The notes below the pieces were generated by a model. The model saw only the letters and a program-made list of their open reading frames with translations, had not been told where the DNA came from and did no database searches. DNA of 64,000 nt, taken from Chitinophaga horti (GTDB lineage Bacteria; Bacteroidota; Bacteroidia; Chitinophagales; Chitinophagaceae). The translations under genes and the position numbers were made by a program. This document shows, piece by piece, positions 24,699 through 33,387 of the stretch. Position 1 is the first letter of the stretch. Each line of letters begins with the position of its first letter. The stretch lies in contig NZ_CP107006.1 of the NCBI RefSeq assembly GCF_022867795.2, positions 2,790,001 through 2,854,000 of the forward strand. Reading direction: 5' to 3'.

Positions 24699-25013
24699 TT
24701 AGGACGACAAACCTTCTAATTGCTGGAACACGGGTACCAGCAATTTGCCTTTATCGGTAAGATGGTATGCTACATGTAATGGTTTCTCCCGGACTACTTC
24801 CCTGTTTAACAACCCGGATTCTTCTAACTCGTTCAACGCCAGGGACAGGGATTGTTTGTTAGCTCCTTCGATATCACGTAATAAGGAGCTGAATCGTAAT
24901 GGTCCGCCAACGGCGAGCCGGAAGATCTCTGGTTTCCACTTTCCCGCTAACATTTTTAATAACCCTTGTGCAGGGCAGGTTTCCGCTTGTTCGTTCGTCT
25001 TTTTAGTGGTCAT
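24699..25013 (-). CDS. HxlR family transcriptional regulator
   Basis: A 104-residue winged-helix protein with the HxlR pattern: CPAQGLLKMLAGKWKPEIFR, then RFSSLLRDIEGANKQSLSLA and the wing VAYHLTDKGK. The Cys at residue 13, right before the first helix, is the position used for thiol sensing in redox-responsive members such as HypR and YodB. It is divergent from the DsbA-like gene at 25131, which is its likely target. That fits a redox-controlled pair, though this is inferred from position. Confidence 0.9.
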   Translation of the reverse strand: MTTKKTNEQAETCPAQGLLKMLAGKWKPEIFRLAVGGPLRFSSLLRDIEGANKQSLSLALNELEESGLLNREVVREKPLHVAYHLTDKGKLLVPVFQQLEGLSS

Positions 25014-25130
25014 ATTTTTCTGACTTATTGTATAGTTGTTGCATAGGACCGACTTTTGTCATCGTAAAGAAACAGTGCATAAGCATCCAGTCGAAGTCAA
25101 AGATCATGAAAAAAGTAATGCGTTGTTACT

Positions 25131-26120
25131 ATGCTTAGAACCAAATTAACCACTTGCCTGATGGTGTTACTGATAACAGTGAGTTGCCAGGCGCAAAAAA
25201 CGAAACAAATGGAAAAACATACCAATCCGCTCCTATGCGATCCCATTACCGGGACCTGTGAAATCCCTGATACCCTCGGCGGCGCCCACCCAAAACTTGC
25301 CGGCGCCGCCGCCAGCAAACCTTTGAAAATTATCTATTTCACCGACCCGATCTGCTCTTCCTGCTGGGGTATTGAACCACAGCTGCGTAAACTGAAACTC
25401 GAATACGGCAATGCGGTGGAAGTAGAATACCACATGGGCGGCCTGCTGCCAGACTGGAGTTACAACAGCGGCGGCATCAGCAAACCGTCTGACGTAGCGC
25501 ACCACTGGGACGAGGTGAGCCATCACTACCAGATGCCGATCGACGGCGACGTGTGGCTCGAAGATCCACTTTCCTCCTCCTACCCGCCCTCCATCGCGTT
25601 TAAAGCTGCGCAAATGCAGGACGAACAAAAGGCCATCACCTTTATGCGTGAGCTGCGGGAAATGGTGTTCCTGCGTAAAAAGAATATCACTAAATGGGAA
25701 AACATCTCCGAAGCCGCTACCAAGGTGGGCCTGGATGCCAACCGGTTACAGCAGGACTATAACGGGCAGGCAGATACGCTGTTTCGCGATGACTTAAAGC
25801 TGGCTAGCAAGATGGGTGTGCGCGGTTTCCCGAGCATCTTCGTCACCGACCGCCAGGGCCGCTCCGAGTTCATTTATGGTACCAAACCTTACGGGCTGTA
25901 CGAAACTGCCATTCAGAAACTATTGCCTGTAGTGGCCAAACACCCGTACCAGCGCGAGTGGAGTTACCTGTTCGACCACTACCCTACGCTCACCACCCGG
26001 GAGTTCGCCACTTTGATGGACGTAACGATGGAAACTTCAGAAAAAATGCTGACCGGACTGGTGAACGAGGGCAAGCTGCATAAGCTGGACACGAAGAATG
26101 GGCCTCTGTGGCGAAAGTAA
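25131..26120 (+). CDS. DsbA family (FrnE/SpxH-like) thiol protein with lipoprotein signal
   Basis: A 329-residue protein. The N-terminus MLRTKLTTCLMVLLITVSC looks like a lipoprotein signal (Cys 19). The DsbA fold starts at about residue 65 (KIIYFTDPICSSCWG), with the CSSC active site at 75-78 and a cis-Pro loop at GVRGFPSIFV. The histidine-rich insert (AHHWDEVSHHYQMP) and overall order match the FrnE/YjbH-like group. A second Cys pair (36 and 43) precedes the domain. About 60 C-terminal residues resemble a small winged helix (TREFATLMDVTMETSEKML). Likely a periplasmic or membrane-attached disulfide handler under the divergent HxlR regulator. Confidence 0.85.
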   Translation: MLRTKLTTCLMVLLITVSCQAQKTKQMEKHTNPLLCDPITGTCEIPDTLGGAHPKLAGAAASKPLKIIYFTDPICSSCWGIEPQLRKLKLEYGNAVEVEYHMGGLLPDWSYNSGGISKPSDVAHHWDEVSHHYQMPIDGDVWLEDPLSSSYPPSIAFKAAQMQDEQKAITFMRELREMVFLRKKNITKWENISEAATKVGLDANRLQQDYNGQADTLFRDDLKLASKMGVRGFPSIFVTDRQGRSEFIYGTKPYGLYETAIQKLLPVVAKHPYQREWSYLFDHYPTLTTREFATLMDVTMETSEKMLTGLVNEGKLHKLDTKNGPLWRK

Positions 26121-26131
26121 TATCTTAAAAA

Positions 26132-26163
26132 GGACGCCTGCACTGTTAGTGCGGGCGTTCTTT
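26132..26163 (+). terminator. Rho-independent terminator
   Basis: GGACGCC-t-GCACT and AGTGC-g-GGCGTTC pair around a GTT loop, followed by TTT; 11 bp after the DsbA-like gene. Confidence 0.75.
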
Positions 26164-26328
26164 GTAATAGCGAATCGCTTGATAACCCGGCCATTTCCCC
26201 CCTTTAACACAACATTGTGATCCTCAGCCAAATAATTACCTGTATCTTCCGTTTAAAGTTAAAATATAATTTACGATACATATAACGTACATTTATACTT
26301 TATAACAGCCATAACAACTGAACAGTAT

Positions 26329-27219
26329 TTGACAGCTCTCCTCTATTACCTGGCCCTGCCAGTGGTTTATCTTATTAGCTTACTTCCATTTCCATTGCTA
26401 TACCTGCTTTCGGATGTGTTTTTCGGTGTGCTTTATTACGTCGTACGCTACCGTCGTGGTGTCGTGATGGAAAATCTCAACAATTCCTTTCCCGAAAAAT
26501 CGCCCGCAGAACGTGCGCGTATTTGCCGCGACTTTTACCGCTATTTCTGTGATTTGTTCCTGGAAACATTTAAAACGCTGACTATCAGTAAGGAAGCAAT
26601 GGTAAAACACTGCGCATTTACGCCCGAAACGGTGGCTTTATTTAAAAGGCTGCATGCAGAAGGCAAGAGTGTGGTGTTGGTGATGGGGCACAAAGGCAAC
26701 TGGGAATGGGCGGGCAACACGTTCAGTATATTATGTCCGCAACAGCTGTACGTAGTGTATCACCCACTACGTAACAAACATTTCAACGGACTGATGTACA
26801 ATATGCGTACGCGCTTCGGCACAAAGCTGATCGCCATGCAGGACACGTTTCGCGATATGGTGAAAAACCGGAACGAAATTAGCGCTACTGCATTAATAGC
26901 GGATCAGTCACCCCGCCGGGAGAACGCCCAATGGGTAAGGTTTTTGAACCAGGACACAGCGGTATTTACTGGTACGGAAAGGATTGCGGCAAAAATGAAC
27001 TACCAGGTTGTGTACGTTTCAGTTTCCCGCGAAAAAAGAGGATATTACACTGTTACAGCGGAAGTTTTGGTGGAAGCGCCGGCAAAGGAAGCGCCAGGCA
27101 ACATTACATCACTACATACCGCAAGGCTTGAAGCCGATATTATTAACCAACCCTCCACCTGGCTATGGTCGCACCGCAGGTGGAAACATAAAAAACTGAC
27201 GACGACGGCTACGGCCTAA
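26329..27219 (+). CDS. LpxL/HtrB-type lysophospholipid/lipid A acyltransferase
   Basis: A 296-residue protein with an N-terminal membrane anchor (residues 3-40) and the acyltransferase motif HKGNWE (121-126, the HX4D/E catalytic pair). The later segments ADQSPRRENAQWVRFLNQDT and FTGTERIAAKMNYQVVYVSV, and an ending with TWLWSHRRWKHK, are typical of late lipid A acyltransferases. It uses a TTG start at 26329; no closer ATG exists. It is followed 9 bp later by a fatty acid desaturase gene, suggesting a joint role in adjusting envelope lipids. Confidence 0.9.
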   Translation: MTALLYYLALPVVYLISLLPFPLLYLLSDVFFGVLYYVVRYRRGVVMENLNNSFPEKSPAERARICRDFYRYFCDLFLETFKTLTISKEAMVKHCAFTPETVALFKRLHAEGKSVVLVMGHKGNWEWAGNTFSILCPQQLYVVYHPLRNKHFNGLMYNMRTRFGTKLIAMQDTFRDMVKNRNEISATALIADQSPRRENAQWVRFLNQDTAVFTGTERIAAKMNYQVVYVSVSREKRGYYTVTAEVLVEAPAKEAPGNITSLHTARLEADIINQPSTWLWSHRRWKHKKLTTTATA

Positions 27220-27228
27220 AATTAGATT

Positions 27229-28197
27229 ATGCTGACAGGAAAACAACTGATCCTCGCGACAAAGACTTACGCCCACGAAAAACGCGGACTCAGCTGGTGG
27301 TACACGCTATCCACGCTGTGCCTGCTTATTGCTTCCCTCACCGCCACTCTGGTATTGCCGTGGCTGGCGTTACGTATTGCTTTCAGCATCCTGTCGGGAT
27401 TGCTGATCGTTCGTATGTTCGTGATTTACCACGACTTTCAACACCACACGATCCTGAAGAACAGTAAGCTGGCGGACGCCATCATGACGGTTTTCGGCAT
27501 CTACATCCTGGCCCCTGCCAGCATCTGGAAGCGCTCACACGACTATCACCATCAACATAATTCAAAATTATTCAGCGCCAGCATCGGCTCGTACCCAGTA
27601 GCGACTATACAACGCTTTAAAGCCATGTCGCCCGGCGAGCGCAGACTTTACCTGTTCACCAGGCACCCACTCACGATTACGTTCGGTTACCTGTTTATGT
27701 TCATTATCGGTATGTGTGTGAACTCTTTCATCTCGAGTCCACGCAGGCACTACGATGCGCTGATTGCATTGGTATTGCACGTAGCGGCGGCGGCGGCAGT
27801 GGTTTTCTTTGCAGGATGGACGGCCTGGATATTGTTCATGCTCGTTCCTTTCACCATTGCCTGTGCGCTTGGCTCCTACCTGTTTTATGCCCAGCATAAC
27901 TTCCCGGGAGTGGTGTTTAATATCAATGAGGATTGGTGTTATGACAAGGCGGCATTGCTCTCCTCCAGCCATATGGAAATGAACCCGGTGATGGCCTGGT
28001 TTACGGGTAATATCGGGCTGCACCATATTCATCACCTGAACGCACGCATCCCTTTTTACCGTTTACCAGAGGCTATGGCGGAAATCAAGGAACTACAGGC
28101 GGCCACTAAAACGTCGCTGCATCCTAAAGATATTTATGCCTGCTTTAAACTGAAAGTCTGGAATGTTGAAAAACAGCAGATGGTAGGCATCAACTAA
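27229..28197 (+). CDS. Membrane fatty acid desaturase
   Basis: A 322-residue integral membrane protein with the three histidine clusters of di-iron desaturases: HDFQHH (68-73), HDYHHQH (104-110) and HHIHH (265-269). Hydrophobic segments near 25-65, 85-97, 148-170 and 180-215 fit four membrane spans. It should introduce a double bond in an acyl chain, using oxygen and electrons from an unknown donor. It starts 9 bp after the acyltransferase gene and ends before a strong hairpin, so the two genes form an operon. Confidence 0.9.
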   Translation: MLTGKQLILATKTYAHEKRGLSWWYTLSTLCLLIASLTATLVLPWLALRIAFSILSGLLIVRMFVIYHDFQHHTILKNSKLADAIMTVFGIYILAPASIWKRSHDYHHQHNSKLFSASIGSYPVATIQRFKAMSPGERRLYLFTRHPLTITFGYLFMFIIGMCVNSFISSPRRHYDALIALVLHVAAAAAVVFFAGWTAWILFMLVPFTIACALGSYLFYAQHNFPGVVFNINEDWCYDKAALLSSSHMEMNPVMAWFTGNIGLHHIHHLNARIPFYRLPEAMAEIKELQAATKTSLHPKDIYACFKLKVWNVEKQQMVGIN

Positions 28198-28205
28198 ACG
28201 AAAAA

Positions 28206-28231
28206 GGCCTGGCGGACGAATCCGCCAGGCC
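28206..28231. terminator. Two-way terminator between convergent genes
   Basis: GGCCTGGCGGA and TCCGCCAGGCC pair perfectly (11 bp) around CGAA. On the minus strand TTTTTCG follows. It lies between the desaturase gene and the leftward 83-residue gene. Confidence 0.85.
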
Positions 28232-28237
28232 CGTCAC

Positions 28238-28489
28238 TCAGGTTGCTTTCCCCTTCAATTCCCAGTGATCTTTTACCAGCGTACCATCGTCTGCAAACTT
28301 CAGCCGGCGCGCGTAACGCTCCCCACGAATATTTCCGTCATCAGTTCGTTTACCAATAAATAACAAGACCGGGTTACCTACCTCGTCGGTCTTGAAGGAT
28401 ACATCATTCCCTTTGAACGTGAGGTCGACCATGGACGAGGGTTCGTAGTGTTTCGCCAATTTCTTCAATAAGTCTTCACTTAGCTTCAT
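28238..28489 (-). CDS. Small hypothetical protein
   Basis: The ATG at 28489 gives 83 residues beginning MKLSEDLLKKLAKHYEPSSM. The longer frame to 28636 overlaps the outer-membrane gene and is rejected. The protein is a soluble beta-rich domain (VDLTFKGNDVSFKTDEVGNP, VLLFIGKRTDDGNIRGERYA, RRLKFADDGTLVKDHWE). No family recognised. It is downstream of the MetA-pathway-type outer-membrane gene and may be co-transcribed. Confidence 0.7.
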   Translation of the reverse strand: MKLSEDLLKKLAKHYEPSSMVDLTFKGNDVSFKTDEVGNPVLLFIGKRTDDGNIRGERYARRLKFADDGTLVKDHWELKGKAT

Positions 28490-28524
28490 ACACTTGCTTT
28501 TAATAGTTATACATGAGCGCGTGG

Positions 28525-29286
28525 TTACAAGATCTTCCAACCTGCGCCTAACTTCAAAAAATAGTTTTCGGGGTGATGATGAATGCTCGATCCACCGGAG
28601 AAAAACAACTGCAACCGCCGGGGCACGGCTTGCCATGCTACACCTGCGCCGGCATTGTGAAAGGGATTGTCGCCAGGCTTGAACTGGGCGTAATATTCTC
28701 CGAAAAGATCTACTTTCTCTGACGCTTCATAGTGCAGTGATGCGCTGACAGGTACGTTCCATTCATGGCTGAAGGCCTCCTGCTGTATGCCGCCATGGTA
28801 GTCCAGCTTCCAATGTTCGGCCAGCTCATTCTGAAAAGTGAGCAGGATGCTGGGCGACCAGTACGCAGTAACAGCGCTGCTGTAAGTTACGGGCACCTGC
28901 AGGTAAGTTACCAGTGTAGCGGCCGGCAGCAGGCCTTTACTTTCTTCCAATATATTTAGTTTGAAACCTGCTGCCATGGCGTACATACTCTGCGTAGTTT
29001 CATCGATAAAGTGCTCTTTATGTTCTCCCTGCTCCGCCATCACACGCACTTCCAAACGTTTTGTAAGTCCGTACCGGAGTAGTCCTTCAGCGATGTAAGT
29101 GTGCCGGTGGCCGCTATAGTTGTTGTGCAGCATCGCACCTTCAAGTTGCAGGCTTCCTTTCCCGACTGTATGCACTTCCTCGGTTTCATCGGAAATATCG
29201 GTATTCATTTCCTGTGCGAATAACGACAGACTGCCCGTCAACATCATGAGTGTAGTAAGTAGTATCCTGGTCATATTTCTCCGCAT
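28525..29286 (-). CDS. Outer-membrane protein, phenol meta-pathway transporter-like
   Basis: A 253-residue protein (249 if started at the second ATG, 29274) with a signal peptide ending LSLFAQ. A barrel of amphipathic strands follows: GKGSLQLEGAMLHNNYSGHR, LLRYGLTKRLEVRVMAEQG, LVTYLQVPVTYSS, PVSASLHYEASEKVDLFGEY. It ends with GAGVAWQAVPRRLQLFFSGG. This is the pattern of the COG4313/MetA-pathway-of-phenol-degradation outer-membrane family. It lies 21 bp downstream of the OBAP-like gene on the same strand. Ligand unknown. Confidence 0.75.
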   Translation of the reverse strand: MRRNMTRILLTTLMMLTGSLSLFAQEMNTDISDETEEVHTVGKGSLQLEGAMLHNNYSGHRHTYIAEGLLRYGLTKRLEVRVMAEQGEHKEHFIDETTQSMYAMAAGFKLNILEESKGLLPAATLVTYLQVPVTYSSAVTAYWSPSILLTFQNELAEHWKLDYHGGIQQEAFSHEWNVPVSASLHYEASEKVDLFGEYYAQFKPGDNPFHNAGAGVAWQAVPRRLQLFFSGGSSIHHHPENYFLKLGAGWKIL

Positions 29287-29307
29287 TCATAAAGTGTGCC
29301 TGACCGG

Positions 29308-30078
29308 CTACCGTGGCCGCCCCTGGTGTTTATGTAGCGCGCTATCGGCCTCGTTGGTGACGATAAACTGGCGCACTTCGCCCTTCTCCCAGGCGTTAGC
29401 CATCGGGTGGACATGTGGAGTGGGTATATCTTTCCGCTGTTCTTTCTTTTTAGCTGTGGATATATTGAACCGTTTATCGCGCGCAGCGAGCAGGTCGGGA
29501 TGCAGCTGCCCGTCCTTTGTAAAGCCCATCATGATCATAGGAGCGCCAATGGGCAAGGTCCTCTGCTGATCGGTATGCCAGGTGTGGATGGTTTTACCAT
29601 AGGTGGAGACCAGCTTTTCCATCAGCTCGTGTTCTGCTACTTCCGGGATGCCGGGCGCGATCAGCGAGCCGGATTTTACTTCGTGGTGATGGGAGTGCCA
29701 GAGTTTCTTTTCCTCGTCTGGCAAAGTGGAGAACAGCTTCTCCGTAATAATATACTCCACGCCCATGATCTTCGCGCCGGCTTCGTTACCGTCAAAAATG
29801 ATGGCCTGGTAAAGGTCTTCATTCACCTGGTGTACGTAGTGATGCGCTTCCATTTGGGCGTTGATGTTGCCGTTGTAGAAATGAAAGCCGTCGAGGTAAG
29901 CATCAAATTGCCGGAGCGGACTTTTGTTTTGTAACACATCGGCACCGGTGTTCAGCAGCTTGTCTTTCGCTGTTTTGTCGCCACCAGGCGATTCTACATT
30001 TGAAGCGGTATTATTTCCTCCGCAGGAAATAAAAAGGGTTAGCAAAGCCGCGGCTGCTGCGTGTTTGACGGGTTTCAT
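29308..30078 (-). CDS. OBAP-like (DUF1264) lipoprotein
   Basis: I use the ATG at 30078, which gives a lipoprotein signal (MKPVKHAAAAALLTLFISC). The 256-residue protein contains EAHHYVHQVNEDLYQAIIFD, GVEYIITEKLFSTLPDEEKK, LWHSHHHEVKSGSLIAPGIP, and PIGAPMIMMGFTKDGQL. This is the core of the DUF1264/OBAP family named for plant oil-body-associated proteins, also found in bacteria and fungi. Several conserved histidines could bind metal. Its biochemical role is not established. It precedes the outer-membrane barrel gene by 21 bp, suggesting an envelope operon. Confidence 0.85.
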   Translation of the reverse strand: MKPVKHAAAAALLTLFISCGGNNTASNVESPGGDKTAKDKLLNTGADVLQNKSPLRQFDAYLDGFHFYNGNINAQMEAHHYVHQVNEDLYQAIIFDGNEAGAKIMGVEYIITEKLFSTLPDEEKKLWHSHHHEVKSGSLIAPGIPEVAEHELMEKLVSTYGKTIHTWHTDQQRTLPIGAPMIMMGFTKDGQLHPDLLAARDKRFNISTAKKKEQRKDIPTPHVHPMANAWEKGEVRQFIVTNEADSALHKHQGRPR

Positions 30079-30129
30079 ATAAGCTGAATTGATCAAACGG
30101 GAATCGCTCAAGAAGCATGCCCACGGCGA

Positions 30130-30657
30130 CTACAGCAAGGTCTTCTTCATCATAATATCAGTCTGCTCATCGGAGCCAATTTTGAAGATATGTTTATCAA
30201 ACGCCACAAACCCGTTCTTCTCATAGAACCGGATAGCCCGCGCGTTCTCTTCCCACACACCGAGCCAGAGATAGCTGCTTCTGCGGGCCATTGCTACTTC
30301 CAGGGCCTTATCATATAATATCTGTCCTACTTTTTTACCGTGATAGGCGGCCAGTACATAGATGCGCTCTATCTCCATCGCCTGCGGCGCCTGCGCCTCG
30401 GTTTGTGCGTTACCGGTGTTCACTTTGAGATAGCCGATCGGCTGATCCTGCTGCCAGGCAATGTAGAAGAGGGAATCGGGATTGGAGAATTCCGCCCGTA
30501 GTTTTTCCTCACTGAAGCTCTCGGCAAGGTATTCTTCCATATCTGCATCGGCGTTATCTTTCGCGAAGGTTTCCGAAAACGTTTGCCTGCCGATGCGCTG
30601 TATTGTTTCCCAATCGGCCATCGACGCCTGTCTTACCAAAATCTCATTCGTTTCCAT
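30130..30657 (-). CDS. GNAT family N-acetyltransferase
   Basis: The ATG at 30657 gives 175 residues (a TTG two codons upstream is less likely). The acetyl-CoA-binding region reads EIERIYVLAAYHGKKVGQIL, the Q/RxxGxG/A variant, followed by LWLGVWEENARAIRFYEKNG and FVAFDKHIFKIGSDEQTDIM, both typical of the GNAT group that modifies small molecules or protein N-termini. The substrate is unknown. It lies upstream of the OBAP-like gene on the same strand with 51 bp between. Confidence 0.9.
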   Translation of the reverse strand: METNEILVRQASMADWETIQRIGRQTFSETFAKDNADADMEEYLAESFSEEKLRAEFSNPDSLFYIAWQQDQPIGYLKVNTGNAQTEAQAPQAMEIERIYVLAAYHGKKVGQILYDKALEVAMARRSSYLWLGVWEENARAIRFYEKNGFVAFDKHIFKIGSDEQTDIMMKKTLL

Positions 30658-30809
30658 ACGCAAGATTACTACTTATTTTAAATCAAACACTTATGCTACC
30701 GCTGAAATAACAATAACCGGGGCCTGGCATGAAATTTTTTCCCGATACGTCTTGAAAATCACTCAGGAGCGACTTACCTTCGGCCCCAATTGATTGACCA
30801 AGTACAACT

Positions 30810-32111
30810 ATGACAATTTCTTTATGGACATACCTGCTCGGAGCGGGGATATTGGCGGTCGCGGCCATTGCAATCTTTGTCGCCACCAGGAAACGGAAGA
30901 CCGGTAGCAAAACATCCAAATTCACCGCGGAGAATGCCCGCTTTATCATTCTCGTTGGTTCTGAGAATGGCACCACTACCCGGCTGGCCACTTCGGTGTA
31001 TGAACATCTGCTGGCAGGCGGACAAAGCGTGTTCCTCACAACACTCAACAACTATCAAAGCTTTCCGCAGGCGGAGCAACTGATCGTGATGACTTCCACT
31101 TACGGCTCCGGCGAGGCCCCTGGCAGCGCGAAACGGTTTATGGAGATCCTCCCCACGGTAACACAATCGCAAAAAATACACTTTTCGGTAATGGCCTTCG
31201 GCTCCCGTAACTATCCTGACTTCTGTCGCTTCGGTTACGACGTACACCTTGCCCTTACCAACCAGGAATGGGCAGTTCCCTTCCTGGATATACATACGAT
31301 TGATGATAAGTCGCCGGAGCAGTCCGACCTGTGGATGGCCACCTGGTTCCAGCAGATTGGCCTGCCTAAAATGGCCCTGCCAGAGTACCTGACCCGGGCT
31401 CCGCTCGGCCTGAAGCCCATGACGATCATCTCCCGCACAGAGCCGGCGCATACAGACGGCGCATTTAGCATCCGGATCAAGACCAGCTCCAGCTTCACTT
31501 CCGGCGACCTCCTGGCGATTTATCCGGGCGGCGATTACCGGGAGCGGCAATATTCAATTGGTAAGGTAGATAAGGAGATACAACTGAGCGTAAAGCTGCA
31601 CCCGAACGGCTTCGGCTCGGGCTACCTGTACGCCCTGAACCCGGGGGATGTGATCCATGCCAGGGTGATCGCGAACTACGACTTCCGCTTCCCTTCCGGC
31701 GCACCGCGGGTGATCATGATCGCGAACGGAACGGGCATTGCGCCTTTCCTGGGTATGATGGACCAGAATAAGCGGAAAACCGAATGTCACCTCTACTGCG
31801 GATTCCGCGGCGCCTCCTCTTTTGCGCTGTACGACGATTTCGTAAAGCAACAACTGGCCGGCGGACAACTCTCCACCGCCAATATCGCCTACTCCCGCGA
31901 GGGGGACAAACAATACGTAAAAGACCTGCTGGCACGCGATGCGGACCTGATCGCTACCACGTTACACGAAGAAGGAACGATCATGATTTGTGGCTCACTG
32001 GCCATGCAGCATGACGTTGTTCAGTTCCTGGACGCGCTTTGTATGGAACGGTACGGTAAAAGCCTCAGTCACTATGAATCGCACGGACAGGTGCTTATGG
32101 ATTGTTACTAA
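30810..32111 (+). CDS. Membrane-anchored flavodoxin/ferredoxin-NADP-reductase-type flavoprotein
   Basis: A 433-residue protein. One N-terminal membrane helix (residues 5-25) precedes a flavodoxin domain (FIILVGSENGTTTRLATSVY, TSTYGSGEAPGSAKRF, VMAFGSRNYPDFCRF). Then comes an FAD/NADP reductase module with RERQYSIGK (FAD), VIMIANGTGIAPFLGMM (NADP) and a C-terminal SHYESHGQVLMDCY. This is the sulfite-reductase-alpha/cytochrome-P450-reductase-like group, which in Gram-negative bacteria often accompanies siderophore receptors and may reduce ferric complexes. A TonB siderophore receptor is encoded 1.3 kb downstream. It has its own terminator. Confidence 0.88.
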   Translation: MTISLWTYLLGAGILAVAAIAIFVATRKRKTGSKTSKFTAENARFIILVGSENGTTTRLATSVYEHLLAGGQSVFLTTLNNYQSFPQAEQLIVMTSTYGSGEAPGSAKRFMEILPTVTQSQKIHFSVMAFGSRNYPDFCRFGYDVHLALTNQEWAVPFLDIHTIDDKSPEQSDLWMATWFQQIGLPKMALPEYLTRAPLGLKPMTIISRTEPAHTDGAFSIRIKTSSSFTSGDLLAIYPGGDYRERQYSIGKVDKEIQLSVKLHPNGFGSGYLYALNPGDVIHARVIANYDFRFPSGAPRVIMIANGTGIAPFLGMMDQNKRKTECHLYCGFRGASSFALYDDFVKQQLAGGQLSTANIAYSREGDKQYVKDLLARDADLIATTLHEEGTIMICGSLAMQHDVVQFLDALCMERYGKSLSHYESHGQVLMDCY

Positions 32112-32122
32112 TGAAGATATGG

Positions 32123-32144
32123 AAGGGGCTTCGGCCCCTTTTTT
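32123..32144 (+). terminator. Rho-independent terminator
   Basis: AAGGGGC-TTCG-GCCCCTT stem with a UUCG tetraloop and a TTTTTT tail, 12 bp after the flavoprotein gene. Confidence 0.92.
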
Positions 32145-32273
32145 ATTGGGGGAACAATGGGCAAATTGTGGATTTATATCCAAATGCCAGATCATTTTAC
32201 CGAAGAGTACCCAACAGGCATTGGGTTTGATATATTTCAGTCGTGATTAACGAACTGTAAACTTAAGAACCAG

Positions 32274-32735
32274 ATGTTGTATAGCGCTGCTCAATCCGGA
32301 ACATCCAACCCTGATAATTATAATACTTTGCCTGTGGACGTTATGCTGGCGAAAGTGACCAGCAAACCCTTCGCCCCCACAAGCCATACCTTTTACGGGA
32401 GAGAAGAGAATGTACAGACCAGCACCAGGTTGCTGCAGGACGATAAACTGCATATGTTGGAAAAGTTCCGTTGTGAGCTGATCGACAAATACTGCGATGC
32501 CGATCAACACTTTCTGCTGACTAAAATTGCCCAAACCGGCTCCCTGCTGGCGAGGCATACGAGAAACACAACTAATCCCAGGATTGCTGGTGAACTTCGC
32601 AGACAGTTCGCTAAACTGAGAAACATCTTCACTACGCTTCAACATAACGCTTCGGCCGATGTCGTTCGTTCCTTTCATAAGGAAGTCGTAATCAGCATCG
32701 ACAGTTGCCTGGTAGCATTAAAGTTCGCTTCGTAA
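32274..32735 (+). CDS. Hypothetical protein, helical
   Basis: A 153-residue protein with no signal or membrane segment. After a polar N-terminus, it is mostly helical and rich in basic residues (MLEKFRCELIDKYCDADQHF, LLTKIAQTGSLLARHTRN, LRRQFAKLRNIFTTLQH). I do not recognise a family. It converges with the DUF4385 gene, leaving only 3 bases between the stops. Codon use looks like that of the surrounding genes, so it is probably real. Confidence 0.55.
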   Translation: MLYSAAQSGTSNPDNYNTLPVDVMLAKVTSKPFAPTSHTFYGREENVQTSTRLLQDDKLHMLEKFRCELIDKYCDADQHFLLTKIAQTGSLLARHTRNTTNPRIAGELRRQFAKLRNIFTTLQHNASADVVRSFHKEVVISIDSCLVALKFAS

Positions 32736-32738
32736 CAA

Positions 32739-33227
32739 CTATCCGATGGTTTGTTTCCAGGCCTTCTTCTGGTTGGCATAAGCCTTTACGGCTTCCGCCT
32801 GTTTCCACTTATCATAAAATACAGCAGCAGCTCTCGCTTTCTCCGGATCGCCGGTACCGCGCGCTAGTTGTTGATAATCATTCTCAGCATCGTATTTACG
32901 GCCGCCTTTGTAATTGGCGTAGCGCCTTGCACGCGTAAACCCCATCTGCAAAAACTTCCGGGCCATATCGGCCCCTACAAATTCGCCTTTCCCTAAATAT
33001 GCGAGGAACAGGGCATAGATATGCTCACTGCTTTCCACGGCTACTGCCTCCGTTTTGAATCGCCAGTGCGGGAGAATCTCGCTTTTGTACGGCTCGCAAA
33101 TCAGCACACCTTGTTCGCCTTTGCCTACATGGTATCGTTCCGGATGCTGGCGATAGTCGACATCCGGCTTCCAGTGGTATTTATCTGCTTTAAAATGAAG
33201 GTAAGAAGGAGTTCGTGCTTTTGCCAT
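32739..33227 (-). CDS. DUF4385 family protein
   Basis: A 162-residue soluble protein containing YLHFKADKYHWKPDVDYRQH, PERYHVGKGEQGVLICEPYK, and ILPHWRFKTEAVA. Further on are DMARKFLQMGFTRARRYANY and KGGRKYD, then DPEKARAAAVFYDKWKQAE. This is the complete pattern of DUF4385, whose function is unknown. It stands alone between the 153-residue gene and the TonB receptor gene. Confidence 0.9.
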   Translation of the reverse strand: MAKARTPSYLHFKADKYHWKPDVDYRQHPERYHVGKGEQGVLICEPYKSEILPHWRFKTEAVAVESSEHIYALFLAYLGKGEFVGADMARKFLQMGFTRARRYANYKGGRKYDAENDYQQLARGTGDPEKARAAAVFYDKWKQAEAVKAYANQKKAWKQTIG

Positions 33228-33338
33228 ACCGACCTGAGGGCATATATTGGGCCGAAAATCATAAACAACATAACGGCGCCGATAGTCAGCCCGGCCGCAC
33301 GCTCACCCAATAAATCATAAAATTCAGCGCCCTCACCC

Positions 33339-33346
33339 TATATTTG
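33339..33346 (+). promoter_or_regulatory. -7 element TATATTTG of the TonB receptor gene
   Basis: TATATTTG fits TAnnTTTG and lies 42 bp before the ATG at 33388. A clear TTTG -33 box is not visible, so the promoter may need an activator or a different sigma factor. Confidence 0.4.
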
Positions 33347-33387
33347 CGGCAATCCAATATCTAAAGCAACATATCTGCCTGATTATT

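Noticed and set aside
30822..31550. 242-residue leftward open frame opposite the flavoprotein gene
   Set aside because: Antisense shadow of a well-supported gene with clear FAD and NADP motifs.
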